A stretch of 64,000 nt of DNA from Stutzerimonas stutzeri RCH2 (GTDB lineage Bacteria > Pseudomonadota > Gammaproteobacteria > Pseudomonadales > Pseudomonadaceae). The DNA is taken from the NCBI RefSeq assembly GCF_000327065.1, contig NC_019936.1:3438001-3502000 (forward strand). Direction: 5' to 3'. The translations under genes were made by a program, and so were the position numbers. Positions 18,335 to 27,392 of the stretch are shown one piece after another. Below the pieces are notes generated by a model that had not been told where the DNA came from, ran no database searches, and worked only from the letters and a program-made list of their open reading frames with translations. Position 1 is the first letter of the stretch, and each line of letters opens with the position of its first letter.

Positions 18335-18751
18335 GTGAAAAAGTCGTACCGCGGCTTTTCTCTGATTGAATTGATGACCGCGCTATCAATCATCGGCATT
18401 CTTGCGGCCATTGCATTTCCCGCCTATCAGAACTACACCGTGCGCTCGACAGCTGCAGCCGCCTTGGCCGAAATCACTCCGGCAAAAGCCGCGTTCGAGC
18501 ACGCCATTAGCGAAAATCGCACGCCTTCACTGGTGTCCAGCTTGCCGGGATTTATCGGTATCGGCGCGAGCACAAACTACTGCACGGTAACGCTAATAGC
18601 AGCGGCGACGGGATCGATCACCTGCACCGCTCGGAACGGAATGCCAGGGCGGTTCAATGGCAAAATCATTACCCTTAACCGCACGGCGGAGGGCTTGTGG
18701 AGCTGTACCAGTGATCTGGACAGCCAATATAAGCCGGGAAAATGCCTTTAA
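18335..18751 (+). CDS. pilAII: Second type IV pilin, PilAII
   Basis: This 138-residue prepilin has leader MKKSYRG and mature start [20 protein letters not shown] with Glu5; it is clearly a duplicate of PilAI with the same four-cysteine pattern. Translation starts at GTG, preceded by GGAGG nine bases upstream. It ends KPGKCL, so Leu replaces the terminal Ser of PilAI. The region is in the position of P. stutzeri pilAII, whose loss was reported to raise natural transformation. It lies behind the pilAI terminator and is probably made in smaller amount. Confidence 0.92.
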   Translation: MKKSYRGFSLIELMTALSIIGILAAIAFPAYQNYTVRSTAAAALAEITPAKAAFEHAISENRTPSLVSSLPGFIGIGASTNYCTVTLIAAATGSITCTARNGMPGRFNGKIITLNRTAEGLWSCTSDLDSQYKPGKCL

Positions 18752-18776
18752 AGCAGCAATCAACGAACTACGCCAG

Positions 18777-20168
18777 ATGCCCTTCTTAAAAAATAAAGAA
18801 GTATTTATTGCGGCTTTTTTTCTGCTTGTTTTTTCGAGCACTAGCCTCAGTTATTGGCTACTTGATTACAGCTGGCTGGAACAACAAAGAATTACCCAAC
18901 TAATGCTTTTAGTTGCTGCCTCAGCGGCGCTTCAGCTGGGCTATTGGCGCCGCCCTGGCGCCTTTGTCCCGCCCAACAATACAGTGTTATTGGCGTTTAT
19001 CTTGGGTTTGGCTTCGGCGCTGCTATCTCAACACCCGCAATGGGCGTTGAAAGAATGGGCAAAATATGCATCCAGCTTCGCATTGATTGTGTATCTCGGA
19101 CATCTTCTTCGCCAAGCAGCCGCTCAGCAAGTGGTGCTGTTCATCCTCTTTGTCACATCAGCATTGCTGGCAGTACAATTTCTCGCCTTTTACATAGCTT
19201 CGTTCTTTACCGGGACACGTGACGTCAACCCCTACTTGATGTATCCAGGGTTCGATAACCCTCGCTTCTATGGTCAGTTTCAAATAATACTTATCCCTAT
19301 TTTGCATGGCCTTTCACTCCAGCAGGGCTGGCACAAGAAGTTGTTTAACCAGAACGCCATCCAATTAACTCTTTTATTGCAGTGGTGCATCGTCTGGGCG
19401 CTAGCTGGGCGTGGTGTTTTGCTGGGCCTCTGCATAGCAAGCGTGGCCACGCTGCTTGCCACCGGCGTTCGCTACAAGGCATTGCTCTTACAGGCTGTAG
19501 CATTCGCCTTGGCCGGTTTGGCACTCTATTTTCTACTTTTCTTTTGCTTTCCGGAGTGGGCAGGGCTAGCCAGAGATACACCCTCGGGCCTGAGGTTTGA
19601 CCTATCTAAACGAGATGTTCTTTGGCAAGGCGCATGGAAAATGATCAAGGCCAACCCGTTTCTTGGCGTAGGCCCCCTGCACTACTCGGCTGTATGGAAC
19701 CATATCGGCGCACATCCGCATCAGGCCACATTGCAGTTCCTTGCTGAATGGGGCATACCGGCTACGTTGCTCTTTCTGTTCAGTATAATTACCGGCATGT
19801 TGCGAGGAGCGAGTATAATTCGCAACAATACAGATGTACTTGACGCAGCATTATGGATGGCTCTGCTGGCTTCGTTGACGCTGGCTCAGGTCGATGGCGT
19901 ATTCGCTATGCCTTATACCGAAGGCTGGCTGGCGGTTATTGCCGGGCTGGCTCTGGCGCGCTGGAGAAGCCCTTCAGGCGCTGCCGCGATGAACAGCCCG
20001 ATACGACAGGGAATGTTTTTCGTACTTTTGCTGCTAGCAATAACCATCATTGGGCGCATTTTGATTTTGGATGTTCCCGTGCTGCATGAAACATCCATGA
20101 AGTTCTATAAGGAACACGGTATAGGCAGCCCTCCCAGGTTCTGGGATCAGGGCTGGATTCCGATGTGA
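18777..20168 (+). CDS. Membrane O-oligosaccharide ligase, PglL/TfpO (Wzy_C) type; likely pilin glycosyltransferase
   Basis: The 463-residue product has about ten to twelve hydrophobic segments and a Wzy_C-type periplasmic loop around residues 270-350, with the PglL-like signature HPHQATLQFLAEWGIPATLL. WaaL, Wzy and PglL/TfpO enzymes share this fold. Length and position after the pilin genes fit TfpO (PilO), which attaches an O-antigen unit to the C-terminal serine of pilin. The longer open frame starting at 18657 runs inside pilAII, so I start at the ATG at 18777, 25 bases past the pilAII stop. The gene is visibly A+T-richer than its neighbours, suggesting acquisition by transfer. Confidence 0.8.
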   Translation: MPFLKNKEVFIAAFFLLVFSSTSLSYWLLDYSWLEQQRITQLMLLVAASAALQLGYWRRPGAFVPPNNTVLLAFILGLASALLSQHPQWALKEWAKYASSFALIVYLGHLLRQAAAQQVVLFILFVTSALLAVQFLAFYIASFFTGTRDVNPYLMYPGFDNPRFYGQFQIILIPILHGLSLQQGWHKKLFNQNAIQLTLLLQWCIVWALAGRGVLLGLCIASVATLLATGVRYKALLLQAVAFALAGLALYFLLFFCFPEWAGLARDTPSGLRFDLSKRDVLWQGAWKMIKANPFLGVGPLHYSAVWNHIGAHPHQATLQFLAEWGIPATLLFLFSIITGMLRGASIIRNNTDVLDAALWMALLASLTLAQVDGVFAMPYTEGWLAVIAGLALARWRSPSGAAAMNSPIRQGMFFVLLLLAITIIGRILILDVPVLHETSMKFYKEHGIGSPPRFWDQGWIPM

Positions 20169-20176
20169 GGCTATAT

Positions 20177-20914
20177 ATGTTTAATCCACGCATCAGAGCT
20201 TTTTATATTCACTTGCTGATCTCTGCTGGCCTGGCGCTTGCGGTTTTGTACTTGGTCTTCTTTATTTGGCATCCCAGTCCGCTACACACTGCCGTAGGCG
20301 TGACCAAGATATTCCTCATGCTAATAGCGATTGATGTAGTTCTTGGCCCCTGTCTTACTCTGATGGTTTACAAGCAAGGAAAAAAGACCTTGGCCATGGA
20401 CCTCTCCATAATTTGTGCTCTACAACTTGGCGCGTTGTTGTATGGATTGCACGCTGTGGCCGATGGCCGACCTGCATGGCTGGTTTTCGCTGATGAGCGT
20501 TTCCAGTTGGTGCGCGCTAATGAGATCGATGGGCGCAGGGTGGGTCAAGCGGAAATGGAATATCGAACCCCCCCATGGATGGGGCCAAGGTGGGTTTCTG
20601 TACTGGAGCCTGAAAGCGCCGACGAAAAAAGCAACTTGCTTTTTGAGTCTGTTTTCGCCGGTGTCGACATTTCACAACATCCCGAGCTTTATCAATCGCT
20701 GAGCATTGCCGAATCTGCCATACAAAAAGCAGGAAAACCCTTAGCATTGCTTGAGAAATACAACACCCCCGAGGCGGTCGCGGCCATCCTTGAAATCTAC
20801 CCTAACGCAGGCGCTTGGCTGCCCTTAAAAGCCAATCGGAAAGACATGGTGGTGTTGCTGAAAGAAAACAGTGGCGAGGTTATAGCTATCGTCGATGCTC
20901 ATCCATGGAACTAA
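20177..20914 (+). CDS. TfpX/TfpZ-family type IV pilin accessory protein
   Basis: The 245-residue protein starts with a cytoplasmic RIRAFYIHL segment and three transmembrane helices (to about residue 90, with VVLGPCLTLMVYK and ALQLGALLYGLH), followed by a periplasmic C-terminal domain. This is the layout of the TfpX/TfpY/TfpZ accessory proteins found next to P. aeruginosa pilA genes of groups III to V, which help display their cognate pilin. A GTG at 20165 overlaps the upstream stop and could add four residues; GTGAGG seven bases before the ATG at 20177 favours the ATG. Also A+T-rich. Confidence 0.82.
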   Translation: MFNPRIRAFYIHLLISAGLALAVLYLVFFIWHPSPLHTAVGVTKIFLMLIAIDVVLGPCLTLMVYKQGKKTLAMDLSIICALQLGALLYGLHAVADGRPAWLVFADERFQLVRANEIDGRRVGQAEMEYRTPPWMGPRWVSVLEPESADEKSNLLFESVFAGVDISQHPELYQSLSIAESAIQKAGKPLALLEKYNTPEAVAAILEIYPNAGAWLPLKANRKDMVVLLKENSGEVIAIVDAHPWN

Positions 20915-21007
20915 AAACCGAGACACTGGGGCAGGCCAGGATCTCTCGAAGTCTCGTTGGGTGGACCAGATCGAAGCGACACAGCACCAACCGCCCTGAT
21001 GCCAGAA

Positions 21008-21040
21008 AGAAACGCCCTGCATTTGCAGGGCGTTTTCTTG
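21008..21040. terminator. Bidirectional terminator between pilin cassette and cysNC
   Basis: AACGCCCTGC (21011-21020), loop ATTT, GCAGGGCGTT (21025-21034) followed by TTCTTG on the plus strand. On the minus strand the stem is followed by TCTTTC. It serves both converging units. Confidence 0.85.
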
Positions 21041-21050
21041 TCACCTCAGC

Positions 21051-22949
21051 CTAGATCGCGTCCCGCTGACGTATCAGGTCGATCACCTGCTTCACCCCCT
21101 CTGCGATATCAACAGATTCGGTATCGACAACCAGATCCGCATTAAGCGGCACATCGTAAGGGAAGGACTCACCTGGAATGTTATCGCCACCGGCCGCATA
21201 CAACCCCTGCGGATCACGCTGGCGGCAAGCCTGCGGGGATGCCTGGACATAGACAGTGATCAGGCGCTCAGTACCGATCAATGCCTTGGCCTGTTCGCGC
21301 CCTTCTGCGTCAGGTGCGACGAACGCGGCCAGGGTGATCAGGCCTGCTTCATTGAATTGCCGAGCGACGTGGGCGGCGCGGCGCCAGTTTTCAGTGCGGC
21401 CGGCGCGGTCCTGCGGTAGGTCTTTGTTCAGGTCGTGGCGTAGGTTCTGGCCGTCAAGCACGTAAACCGCGCGGCCCATGTCGAACAGCTTGCGCTCCAC
21501 GGCATAGGCAAGCGTGCTCTTGCCGGCACCGGACAGGCCGGTGAACAGCACGGTAGCCGGCTGCTGGCCGAAGCGAGTTGCGCGTTCTTCGGTAGACACA
21601 TGCGCCAGCGCACCGTGATGACCGCCCGAGCCATGGGCAACCGGCTCGGCGATGATCATGCCGGCGCCGACGGTGCCATTGGTGAGACGATCAATGACGA
21701 TGAAAGCGCCGGTCGTGCGGTTCTGCGCGTAGCCATCGAGCGCGATCGGCGCATCTAGGCTGACCTTGACCTTGCCGATCTCGTTGAGCTGCAGGCTGCT
21801 CGCAGCGCCCTGCTCCAAGGTATTCACGTCAATCTTGTGGGCGATGCTGGCAATGGAGCCCGGCACGTAGCTGGTGGCCCGCTTGATGTCGTATTTCTTG
21901 CCCGGCAGCATCGGCTCTTCGCCCATCCAGACGAGCATCGCATCGAAGCTGTCGGCGATACGCGGGCGGCTGTCGGCATGCACCAGCATGTCGCCGCGCG
22001 AGACGTCGATCTCGTCTTCCAGCGTCAGGGTGACGGCTTCACCTGGGGTCGCCTGCTCCAGCTCACCGTCGAATGTGACGATGGATTTCACGCGGCTGAT
22101 TTTGCCGGACGGCAGCACGGCGATCTCGTCGCCCTTGCGCACGATGCCGCTGGCCAAGGTACCGGCGAAACCGCGGAAGTTCAGGTTCGGACGGTTGACG
22201 TACTGCACGGGGAAACGCAGGTCATCGAAGTTGCGATCACCAGCGATCTCGACGCTCTCGAGAATCTCCATCAGCGACTGCCCTTCATACCAGGGTGCGC
22301 GCTCGCTGCGATTGACCACGTTGTCGCCCTTCAGCGCCGACATCGGCACGAAGTGCAGGGACGACGGCTTGAGTTCGATGCGATCGGCGAATGCGAGGTA
22401 GTCGGCCTTGATCCGCTCAAAGACCTCCTGATCGAAGTTCATCAGGTCCATCTTGTTGATGGCGACGACGATGTGCTTGATGCCGAGCAGCGAGGTGATG
22501 AAGCTGTGGCGCTTGGTCTGGGTCTGCACGCCGTAACGGGCATCGACCAGAATGATCGCCAGGTCACAGGTGGATGCGCCAGTCGCCATGTTGCGCGTGT
22601 ACTGCTCATGGCCAGGGGTGTCGGCAATGATGAACTTGCGCTTGGCCGTCGAGAAATAGCGGTACGCGACGTCGATGGTGATGCCCTGCTCGCGCTCGGC
22701 CTGCAGGCCGTCGACCAGCAGTGCCAAGTCGACGTCTTCACCCGTGGTGCCGACCTTCTTCGAATCGCGGGTGATGGCCTCGAGGTGGTCCTCGTAGATC
22801 ATCTTCGAGTCGTGCAGCAGACGGCCGATCAGCGTGCTCTTGCCGTCATCGACGTTGCCGCAGGTAAGGAAACGCAGGAGTTCCTTGCGCTCGTGTTGCG
22901 CCAGGTAGGCGAGGATGTCCTCGCTGATCAGTTCGGATTGGTGACTCAT
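21051..22949 (-). CDS. cysNC: CysNC, sulfate adenylyltransferase subunit 1 fused to APS kinase
   Basis: The 632-residue protein is a fusion. Residues 1-430 are CysN, the GTPase subunit that drives APS formation (P-loop GNVDDGKS at 31-38, [23 protein letters not shown]). Residues from about 445 are CysC, APS kinase (P-loop GLSGAGKS near 467-474, then [13 protein letters not shown]). The pair turns sulfate and ATP into PAPS. This fusion is normal in Pseudomonas. It starts 11 bases after cysD and ends beside a bidirectional terminator. Confidence 0.96.
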   Translation of the reverse strand: MSHQSELISEDILAYLAQHERKELLRFLTCGNVDDGKSTLIGRLLHDSKMIYEDHLEAITRDSKKVGTTGEDVDLALLVDGLQAEREQGITIDVAYRYFSTAKRKFIIADTPGHEQYTRNMATGASTCDLAIILVDARYGVQTQTKRHSFITSLLGIKHIVVAINKMDLMNFDQEVFERIKADYLAFADRIELKPSSLHFVPMSALKGDNVVNRSERAPWYEGQSLMEILESVEIAGDRNFDDLRFPVQYVNRPNLNFRGFAGTLASGIVRKGDEIAVLPSGKISRVKSIVTFDGELEQATPGEAVTLTLEDEIDVSRGDMLVHADSRPRIADSFDAMLVWMGEEPMLPGKKYDIKRATSYVPGSIASIAHKIDVNTLEQGAASSLQLNEIGKVKVSLDAPIALDGYAQNRTTGAFIVIDRLTNGTVGAGMIIAEPVAHGSGGHHGALAHVSTEERATRFGQQPATVLFTGLSGAGKSTLAYAVERKLFDMGRAVYVLDGQNLRHDLNKDLPQDRAGRTENWRRAAHVARQFNEAGLITLAAFVAPDAEGREQAKALIGTERLITVYVQASPQACRQRDPQGLYAAGGDNIPGESFPYDVPLNADLVVDTESVDIAEGVKQVIDLIRQRDAI

Positions 22950-22960
22950 GATGCGTTTCC

Positions 22961-23878
22961 TTAGAAGTAACCCTGGCGTTTCTTTTCTTCCATCGAGCCG
23001 GTGGCGTCATGGTCGATGACGCGCCCCTGACGCTCGGAAGTACGGGTCAGGAGCATCTCCTGAATAATCTCCGGCAAGCTGGTTGCGGTTGATTCGACGG
23101 CACCGGTCAATGGGTAGCAGCCCAGGGTGCGGAAGCGCACCATCTTCTTGTGGATGCTGGCCTTCTGCTCTGGCGTCAGGTGTTGCAGGATGCGCTCGTC
23201 ATCGATCATCACCAGCGTGCCGTTGAGCTCGACAACTTCCCGCTCGGCCGCGAAGTACAGCGGTACGATCGGGATCTGCTCAAGGTAGATGTACTGCCAG
23301 ATGTCCAGCTCGGTCCAGTTCGAGAGCGGGAAGACGCGGATCGACTCGCCCTTCTTGACCTTGCCGTTGTAGAGATTCCACAGCTCGGGGCGCTGGTTCT
23401 TCGGGTCCCAGCGATGCTTGCTGTCGCGGAAGGAGTAGACACGTTCCTTGGCGCGGGATTTTTCCTCATCGCGCCGAGCACCGCCAAAAGCGGCGTCGAA
23501 GCCGTACTTGTCCAGCGCCTGCTTGAGGCCTTCGGTCTTCATCACGTCGGTGTGCTTGGCACTGCCGTAGGTGAAGGGATTCATATCCTGCGCGACGCCA
23601 TCGGGATTGATGTGGGTGATTAGCTCAAGCCCCATCTCCTCGACCATTTTTGCGCGGAAGCTGTACATCTCCTGAAACTTCCAGCGTGTATCGACATGCA
23701 GAACCGGGAACGGCAGCTTGCCTGGGAAGAAGGCCTTGCGCGCCAGGTGCAGCATCACGGCCGAATCCTTGCCAATGGAATAAAGCATCACCGGGTTGCC
23801 GAATTCGGCTGCAACCTCACGGATAATGTGGATGCTTTCCGCCTCCAGCTGTTTCAGATGCGTCAGTTTGTCGACCAT
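22961..23878 (-). CDS. cysD: Sulfate adenylyltransferase subunit 2
   Basis: CysD carries the adenylyl-transfer site of ATP sulfurylase and works with the CysN GTPase. The 305-residue chain has the PP-loop motif [17 protein letters not shown] near residue 34, [17 protein letters not shown] and [15 protein letters not shown], all diagnostic. It is first in the cysD-cysNC operon. The upstream gap is A+T-rich, with TTAGATTCTAA-like palindromic stretches at about 23945-23995, a likely target area for the LysR-type activator CysB. Confidence 0.96.
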   Translation of the reverse strand: MVDKLTHLKQLEAESIHIIREVAAEFGNPVMLYSIGKDSAVMLHLARKAFFPGKLPFPVLHVDTRWKFQEMYSFRAKMVEEMGLELITHINPDGVAQDMNPFTYGSAKHTDVMKTEGLKQALDKYGFDAAFGGARRDEEKSRAKERVYSFRDSKHRWDPKNQRPELWNLYNGKVKKGESIRVFPLSNWTELDIWQYIYLEQIPIVPLYFAAEREVVELNGTLVMIDDERILQHLTPEQKASIHKKMVRFRTLGCYPLTGAVESTATSLPEIIQEMLLTRTSERQGRVIDHDATGSMEEKKRQGYF

Positions 23879-24063
23879 GGCTACTCACGATTTAGCAGGT
23901 GGACGGCCGGCGGGCCGTTGATTGGGCGCAACTCTAACACGGCCTTAGATTCTAATCAGGCCGCCATTTAGACCTAAAAGCTATAGATTTATATCGACTC
24001 GCAGGCGCGCCAAATAGCGATCTACCTGTCCATTCAAATACGCCGAGCCGCGCAAGCTGGGGC
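23879..24063 (-). promoter_or_regulatory. A+T-rich upstream region of cysD
   Basis: The 185-bp gap holds the cysD leader. The segment 23942-23998 is rich in TAGATTCTAA, TTTAGACCTAAA and TATAGATTTATAT stretches with partial dyad symmetry, unlike the G+C-rich surroundings. CysB sites are A+T-rich and poorly conserved, so assignment is inference. Confidence 0.35.
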
Positions 24064-24822
24064 TCACGCAGGGTTAGGGCAGTCGACGAACTGGTGCTCG
24101 ACGCCGAACCGGCCGGCAAGGTATTCACCGAGCGCTTGGACACCATAGCGCTCGGTGGCGTGATGCCCTGCGGCAAAGAAGCTCAGGCCATTCTCACGCG
24201 CGACATGTGCCGTCGGCTCGGATATTTCCCCGGTGAGATAGGCGTCCACGCCAGCCGCTACAGCCTGTTCGATGTACCCCTGAGCACCACCGGTGCACCA
24301 GGCTACGCGCTTGATCGGGCCATTGCCCTCGACCATCAGTGGCGCGCGGCCTAGCACATCCTGTATCCGCTGCCGGAACTCGCTTGCAGTCAGGGATTTC
24401 TCCAGGGAACCAACCAGGCCCACCGAACGGGGATTGCTCGGATCCAGCGGCCCCTCGACTTGCAGACCGAGCAGCGCGCCCAATCGCACGTTGTTACCGA
24501 CTTCGGGATGCACATCGAGCGGAAGGTGATAGGCCAGCAGACTGATCCCGTTGACCAGCAGCGTCTTCAGGCGGCGCTGTTTCATGCCGATGATGCGCAC
24601 GTCCTCGTTCTTCCAGAAATAACCGTGATGCACCAGTACCACATCGGCTTTCGCCTCGACTGCCGCATCCAGCAGTGCCTGGCTGGCCGTCACGCCGCTG
24701 ACGATCCGCGCTACCTGTGAACGCCCCTCGACTTGCAAACCATTAGGGCAATAGTCGGCAATCCTCGCGGCATCCAGATAGCGGTCTGCCTCCTGAACCA
24801 GAGTGGTAAGCGCAACTGACAT
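24064..24822 (-). CDS. Nif3-like dinuclear metal centre protein (YbgI family)
   Basis: This 252-residue protein is a member of the NIF3/YbgI family, which forms toroid hexamers with a two-metal site; E. coli YbgI (DUF34) has no settled function, though a GTP cyclohydrolase-like similarity has been proposed. Metal-binding segments are VVLVHHGYFWK near residue 63 and FFAAGHHATERYGVQAL near 213. I start at MSVALTTLVQEADRYL, where homologues begin; an 18-residue upstream extension is open but not conserved. It diverges from algW. Confidence 0.9.
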   Translation of the reverse strand: MSVALTTLVQEADRYLDAARIADYCPNGLQVEGRSQVARIVSGVTASQALLDAAVEAKADVVLVHHGYFWKNEDVRIIGMKQRRLKTLLVNGISLLAYHLPLDVHPEVGNNVRLGALLGLQVEGPLDPSNPRSVGLVGSLEKSLTASEFRQRIQDVLGRAPLMVEGNGPIKRVAWCTGGAQGYIEQAVAAGVDAYLTGEISEPTAHVARENGLSFFAAGHHATERYGVQALGEYLAGRFGVEHQFVDCPNPA

Positions 24823-24894
24823 GGGGATACCTCTTGATGGCGCGGCGGGCGCGACTGGTACTCGTCGAACCGCCACGGCAAATCATGCACGCAT

Positions 24895-24926
24895 GAAGCT
24901 GCATTTCAGTTGCAGCTTCGTATAAT
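24895..24926 (+). promoter_or_regulatory. algW promoter with inverted repeat abutting the -10
   Basis: TATAAT lies at 24921-24926. Immediately before it, GAAGCTGCA (24895-24903) and TGCAGCTTC (24911-24919) form a perfect 9-bp inverted repeat around TTTCAGT, filling the space where a -35 box and spacer belong. No good -35 is present. A regulator bound there would occlude or replace RNA polymerase contacts. Confidence 0.6.
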
Positions 24927-24982
24927 GCCGCCACCTTAAGGGCCGCTTTGCGCGCCCGCAACTCTGCCCGGACCCCTGCGCG

Positions 24983-26140
24983 ATGTTCAATGCCCTACGT
25001 TTCCTCGGCTGGCCGTTGCTGGTCGGCCTGCTCGTAGCTCTGCTGATCATCCAGCGATACCCGCAACTGGTCGGCATCAAAGAGCGCGACATCGGTTTGC
25101 GGCAGGCGCCGTTGGTTGCCACCACGCCGCAACAGGGTCCGTATTCCTATGCCAACGCGGTCGCAGGCGCCGCTCCGGCAGTTGCCAACCTCTATACCAC
25201 CAAGGTCATCGAGAAGACCGAGCAGCAGGCGCCGCTGTCGAAAGACCCGCTGTTTCAACGCTTCTTCAACGACAACCTGCCGAGGCAGCGGCGGATGGAG
25301 TCGAGTCTCGGCTCAGCGGTGATCATGAGCCCGGAAGGCTATCTGCTGACCAACAACCATGTAACGGCGAACGCCGAGCAGATCGTAGTGGCGCTCAAGG
25401 ATGGGCGGGAAACGCTGGCTCGGGTAATCGGCAGCGACCCGGAAACCGACCTCGCGGTATTGAAGATCGACCTGGCGGACCTGCCGGCCATCACCGTCGG
25501 CCATTCTGACCGCATACGCGTCGGCGACGTCACGCTGGCGATCGGCAACCCGTTCGGAGTCGGCCAGACGGTCACCATGGGCATCATCAGCGCCACCGGC
25601 CGCAACCAGCTGGGCCTGAACACCTATGAAGACTTCATCCAGACCGACGCAGCGATCAACCGCGGCAACTCCGGTGGCGCATTGGTGGATGCCGAGGGCA
25701 ACCTGATCGGCATCAACACCGCGATCATCTCCGAGTCGGGCGGCTCGCAGGGCATTGGTTTCGCGATTCCGGTGAAACTCGCACTGGAGGTGATGAAGTC
25801 GATCATCGACCACGGCCAGGTCATCCGTGGCTGGCTGGGCGTGGAGGTGCAATCGCTTACCCAGGAGCTGGCGGAATCCTTTGGTCAGGAAGGCCGCCCC
25901 GGGATTGTCGTGGCTGGCGTCTACCGCGACGGCCCAGCCGCCCGCGCGGGGCTGCAGCCTGGAGATTTGATTTTGAGCATCGACGGGGTGCAGTCAGCCG
26001 ACGGCCGCAGCTCGATGAACCAAGTCGCCCGCGCCCGCCCAGGCGACAAGATCGACATCGATATCTTGCGCAACGGCAAGCCGCTAACGCTGACCGCAGA
26101 AGTGGGCATGCGCGCCCCTGTGAGTACGGCTCCGAAATAG
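24983..26140 (+). CDS. algW: AlgW/DegS-type periplasmic site-1 serine protease
   Basis: AlgW (DegS homologue) cleaves the anti-sigma factor MucA in response to envelope stress and so releases the AlgU/RpoE-type sigma factor. The 385-residue chain has one N-terminal membrane anchor (residues 8-25), a trypsin-like domain with catalytic His126 (LTNNHV), Asp156 (DLAVL) and Ser230 (RGNSGG), and one PDZ domain at about residues 285-375. One PDZ and a membrane anchor distinguish it from DegP/MucD. It is read alone, convergent with hisC. Confidence 0.93.
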   Translation: MFNALRFLGWPLLVGLLVALLIIQRYPQLVGIKERDIGLRQAPLVATTPQQGPYSYANAVAGAAPAVANLYTTKVIEKTEQQAPLSKDPLFQRFFNDNLPRQRRMESSLGSAVIMSPEGYLLTNNHVTANAEQIVVALKDGRETLARVIGSDPETDLAVLKIDLADLPAITVGHSDRIRVGDVTLAIGNPFGVGQTVTMGIISATGRNQLGLNTYEDFIQTDAAINRGNSGGALVDAEGNLIGINTAIISESGGSQGIGFAIPVKLALEVMKSIIDHGQVIRGWLGVEVQSLTQELAESFGQEGRPGIVVAGVYRDGPAARAGLQPGDLILSIDGVQSADGRSSMNQVARARPGDKIDIDILRNGKPLTLTAEVGMRAPVSTAPK

Positions 26141-26234
26141 CGCGGCCGCAGCCCTGCGCCAGAGCCACCCAAGCGCGACGCGCTGTAGCGGCCGCGGCAG
26201 GTCTCAGGCCGGCCGCTGCCCGTCTCGCCCAGCG

Positions 26235-27281
26235 TTAGCCGAGCGCCTCCAACAGCGCCTGATTCTGCTCCGGCGTACCAATGGTGATACGCAGGAACTG
26301 CTCGATACGGCGCTGTTTGAAGTGTCGAACGATGACGCCTTGCTCACGCAGGCTGGCGGCGATGGTGGCCGCATCCCGCTGCGGGTGACGGGCGAAGATG
26401 AAGTTGGCCGCCGACGGCAGCACCTCGAAACCCAACCCCTGCATTGCCGCCACCACCGCTTCGCGGCTGTCGATGACCTGCTGGCAGGTCTGCTGGAAAT
26501 ACGCGCGATCCTCGAAAGCTGCAGCGGCCCCGGCAATGGCGATGCGATCCAGCGGATAGGAGTTGAAGCTATTCTTGATCCGCTCCAAGGCCTCGATCAG
26601 ATCGGGATGACCAACCGCCAACCCTACGCGTAGCCCGGCCAGCGAGCGCGACTTGGACAGCGTCTGCGTCACCAGTAGATTCGGGTAACGATCGACCAGC
26701 GCGATGGCGGACTCACCGCCAAAATCCACATAGGCTTCATCGACCAGCACCACCGTTTCCGTGTTTGCCTGAAGCAGCCGCTCGATTGCCTCTAGCGCAA
26801 GCAGACAGCCAGTCGGAGCATTGGGATTAGGGAAGATGATGCCGCCATTCGGGCGGTTGTAGTCGGCCACATCGATCTGGAACTGCTCATCGAGCGCAAC
26901 GGTTTCGTAGGCGATGCCGTACAGCCCGCAGTAGACCGGATAGAAGCTGTAGCTGATATCCGGGAACAGCAATGGGCCGGCATGCTGGAACAACCCATGA
27001 AAAGCATGCGCAAGCACCTCATCCGAGCCATTGCCGACAAATACCTGAGCCGGCTGCACACCGTAATAATCGGCTACCGCCTGCTTCAACCGTTCGCCAT
27101 TGGGATCGGGGTACAGCCGCAGACTGTCGTTAAGCTCCGCCTGCATCGCGGCGATTGCACGCGGCGACGGCCCGTAGGGGTTTTCGTTGGTGTTGAGCTT
27201 GACCAGCTTGCTCAGCTTCGGCTGCTCACCCGGCACGTAGGGCACCAGGTCTTTGACGAAGGGGCTCCAGAATTTGCTCAT
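26235..27281 (-). CDS. hisC: Histidinol-phosphate aminotransferase
   Basis: HisC is the PLP-dependent enzyme that makes L-histidinol phosphate from imidazole-acetol phosphate and glutamate. In the 348-residue chain, [14 protein letters not shown] is the substrate-side N-terminal motif, VGNGSDEV binds the cofactor phosphate, NPNAPTG contacts the ring, and [12 protein letters not shown] holds the Schiff-base lysine. The ATG at 27281 has AAGGAGA upstream; an open 29-codon extension is not conserved. It follows hisD by 111 bases. Confidence 0.95.
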   Translation of the reverse strand: MSKFWSPFVKDLVPYVPGEQPKLSKLVKLNTNENPYGPSPRAIAAMQAELNDSLRLYPDPNGERLKQAVADYYGVQPAQVFVGNGSDEVLAHAFHGLFQHAGPLLFPDISYSFYPVYCGLYGIAYETVALDEQFQIDVADYNRPNGGIIFPNPNAPTGCLLALEAIERLLQANTETVVLVDEAYVDFGGESAIALVDRYPNLLVTQTLSKSRSLAGLRVGLAVGHPDLIEALERIKNSFNSYPLDRIAIAGAAAAFEDRAYFQQTCQQVIDSREAVVAAMQGLGFEVLPSAANFIFARHPQRDAATIAASLREQGVIVRHFKQRRIEQFLRITIGTPEQNQALLEALG

Positions 27282-27392
27282 CTGCCCTTCTCTCCTTGAA
27301 TGTGATCGGTTTGCCGTGGGGGCGATAAATGGCGAAGTCTTGGCGTTTGCAAGGCGGACAAGCGGCACGCTGTTCGCCCTGCGCCAACGTTA

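Noticed and set aside
18657..18776. A 40-codon extension of the oligosaccharide ligase frame
   Set aside because: It lies entirely within the 3' part of pilAII in another frame and has no homologous start; the ATG at 18777 precedes the first membrane segment.
21837..22964. A 375-codon plus-strand frame across cysNC
   Set aside because: Antisense to the CysN GTPase domain, whose motifs are intact; no family features in the product.
26141..26234. GC-rich inverted sequences between algW and hisC as a terminator
   Set aside because: AGCGGCC and GGCCGCT are 17 bases apart, with no U-run on either side; too weak to call.
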